From the NCBI GenBank assembly GCA_015067375.1, contig SVMQ01000115.1:1-7000 (forward strand): 7,000 bases of DNA, written 5' to 3'. A model generated the notes under the pieces. That model had not been told where the DNA came from and ran no database searches. It saw nothing but the letters and a program-made list of their open reading frames with translations. The position numbers and the translations under genes were made by a program. Shown here one piece after another: positions 6,881-7,000 of the stretch. The stretch comes from Oscillospiraceae bacterium. GTDB lineage: Bacteria > Bacillota > Clostridia > Oscillospirales > Ruminococcaceae. The stretch's first letter is position 1. The number at the start of each line of letters is the position of its first letter.

Positions 6881-6956
6881 GCTGCTATGGCTCAGTCGGT
6901 AGAGCACATCCTTGGTAAGGATGAGGTCATCGGTTCGATTCCGATTAGCAGCTCCA
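6881..6956 (+). tRNA. tRNA-Thr (anticodon GGT)
   Basis: A complete 76-base cloverleaf is present. The acceptor arms GCTGCTA (6881-6887) and TAGCAGC (6946-6952) pair perfectly. The D arm is GCTC/GAGC. The anticodon stem CATCC/GGATG (6907-6911, 6919-6923) encloses the loop TTGGTAA with anticodon GGT at 6914-6916, reading ACC and ACT. The T arm is ATCGG/CCGAT with TTCGATT as loop. Discriminator T is at 6953, and CCA is encoded at 6954-6956. The gene is alone here, divergent from the protein operon, and followed at once by a terminator-like hairpin. Confidence 0.97.
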
Positions 6957-6962
6957 ATAAAT

Positions 6963-6999
6963 AGACCCCCTCAGTATTTCAGCTGTGGGGGTCTTATTT
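6963..6999 (+). terminator. Rho-independent terminator after the tRNA, possibly bidirectional
   Basis: AGACCCCC (6963-6970) pairs with GGGGGTCT (6987-6994), and CAG/CTG can add three inner pairs after a T-T mismatch. TTATTT follows on the plus strand. On the minus strand the hairpin would be followed by TATTTATT, so it could also stop a transcript arriving from the right. The T tract is interrupted, and the window ends just after it. Confidence 0.8.
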
Positions 7000-7000
7000 G

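Noticed and set aside
6881..7000. tRNA gene as an integration site for a mobile element
   Set aside because: No integrase gene and no repeat of the tRNA 3' end is seen in the window; the region beyond 7000 cannot be judged.

Overview
The window reads like a chromosomal segment of a Firmicute, most likely a Ruminococcus-like member of the Clostridia. This is inferred from the strong Shine-Dalgarno sites (AAGGAG, AGGAGA), the TTGACA-17-TATAAT promoter in front of the tRNA, the tRNA gene with encoded CCA, and the look of the MoxR, DUF58, MATE and MetH proteins. I see no insertion sequence, phage gene, CRISPR array or origin.

Layout. Almost everything (6724 down to 1) is one minus-strand gene series. 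In transcription order it holds: a 55-residue protein of unknown function; an EamA/DMT-type transporter; a MATE-family transporter; a MoxR-type AAA+ ATPase; a DUF58 protein whose frame is broken; a multi-span membrane protein with a DUF4129-like cytoplasmic tail; and the start of a cobalamin-dependent methionine synthase (MetH) that runs off the left edge. Three junctions are ATGA start/stop overlaps (4285-4282, 2213-2210, 912-909). The MoxR/DUF58 gap is 2 bases, the gap after the small gene 11 and the EamA/MATE gap 47. The only good promoter seen for this series lies at 6789-6761. On the right, a divergent tRNA-Thr(GGT) gene has its own consensus promoter and is followed by a terminator-like hairpin.

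How the genes may work together. MoxR, DUF58 and a DUF4129-like membrane protein form a widespread bacterial set, thought to act as an AAA+ chaperone with a vWA-like, membrane-associated partner at the cell envelope. The usual transglutaminase-like membrane partner is not in the window. The two transporters upstream and MetH downstream have no obvious shared pathway with it; the coupling suggests co-expression rather than a shared reaction.

Most notable point. The DUF58 gene needs a +1 frame change to give a full 374-residue product. A run of six T on the coding strand (3055-3050) is the likeliest site. This may be a sequencing or assembly error, a real inactivating mutation, or a variable homopolymer. 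The rest of the window looks ordinary, and I did not find convincing evidence of a new defence or mobile system.
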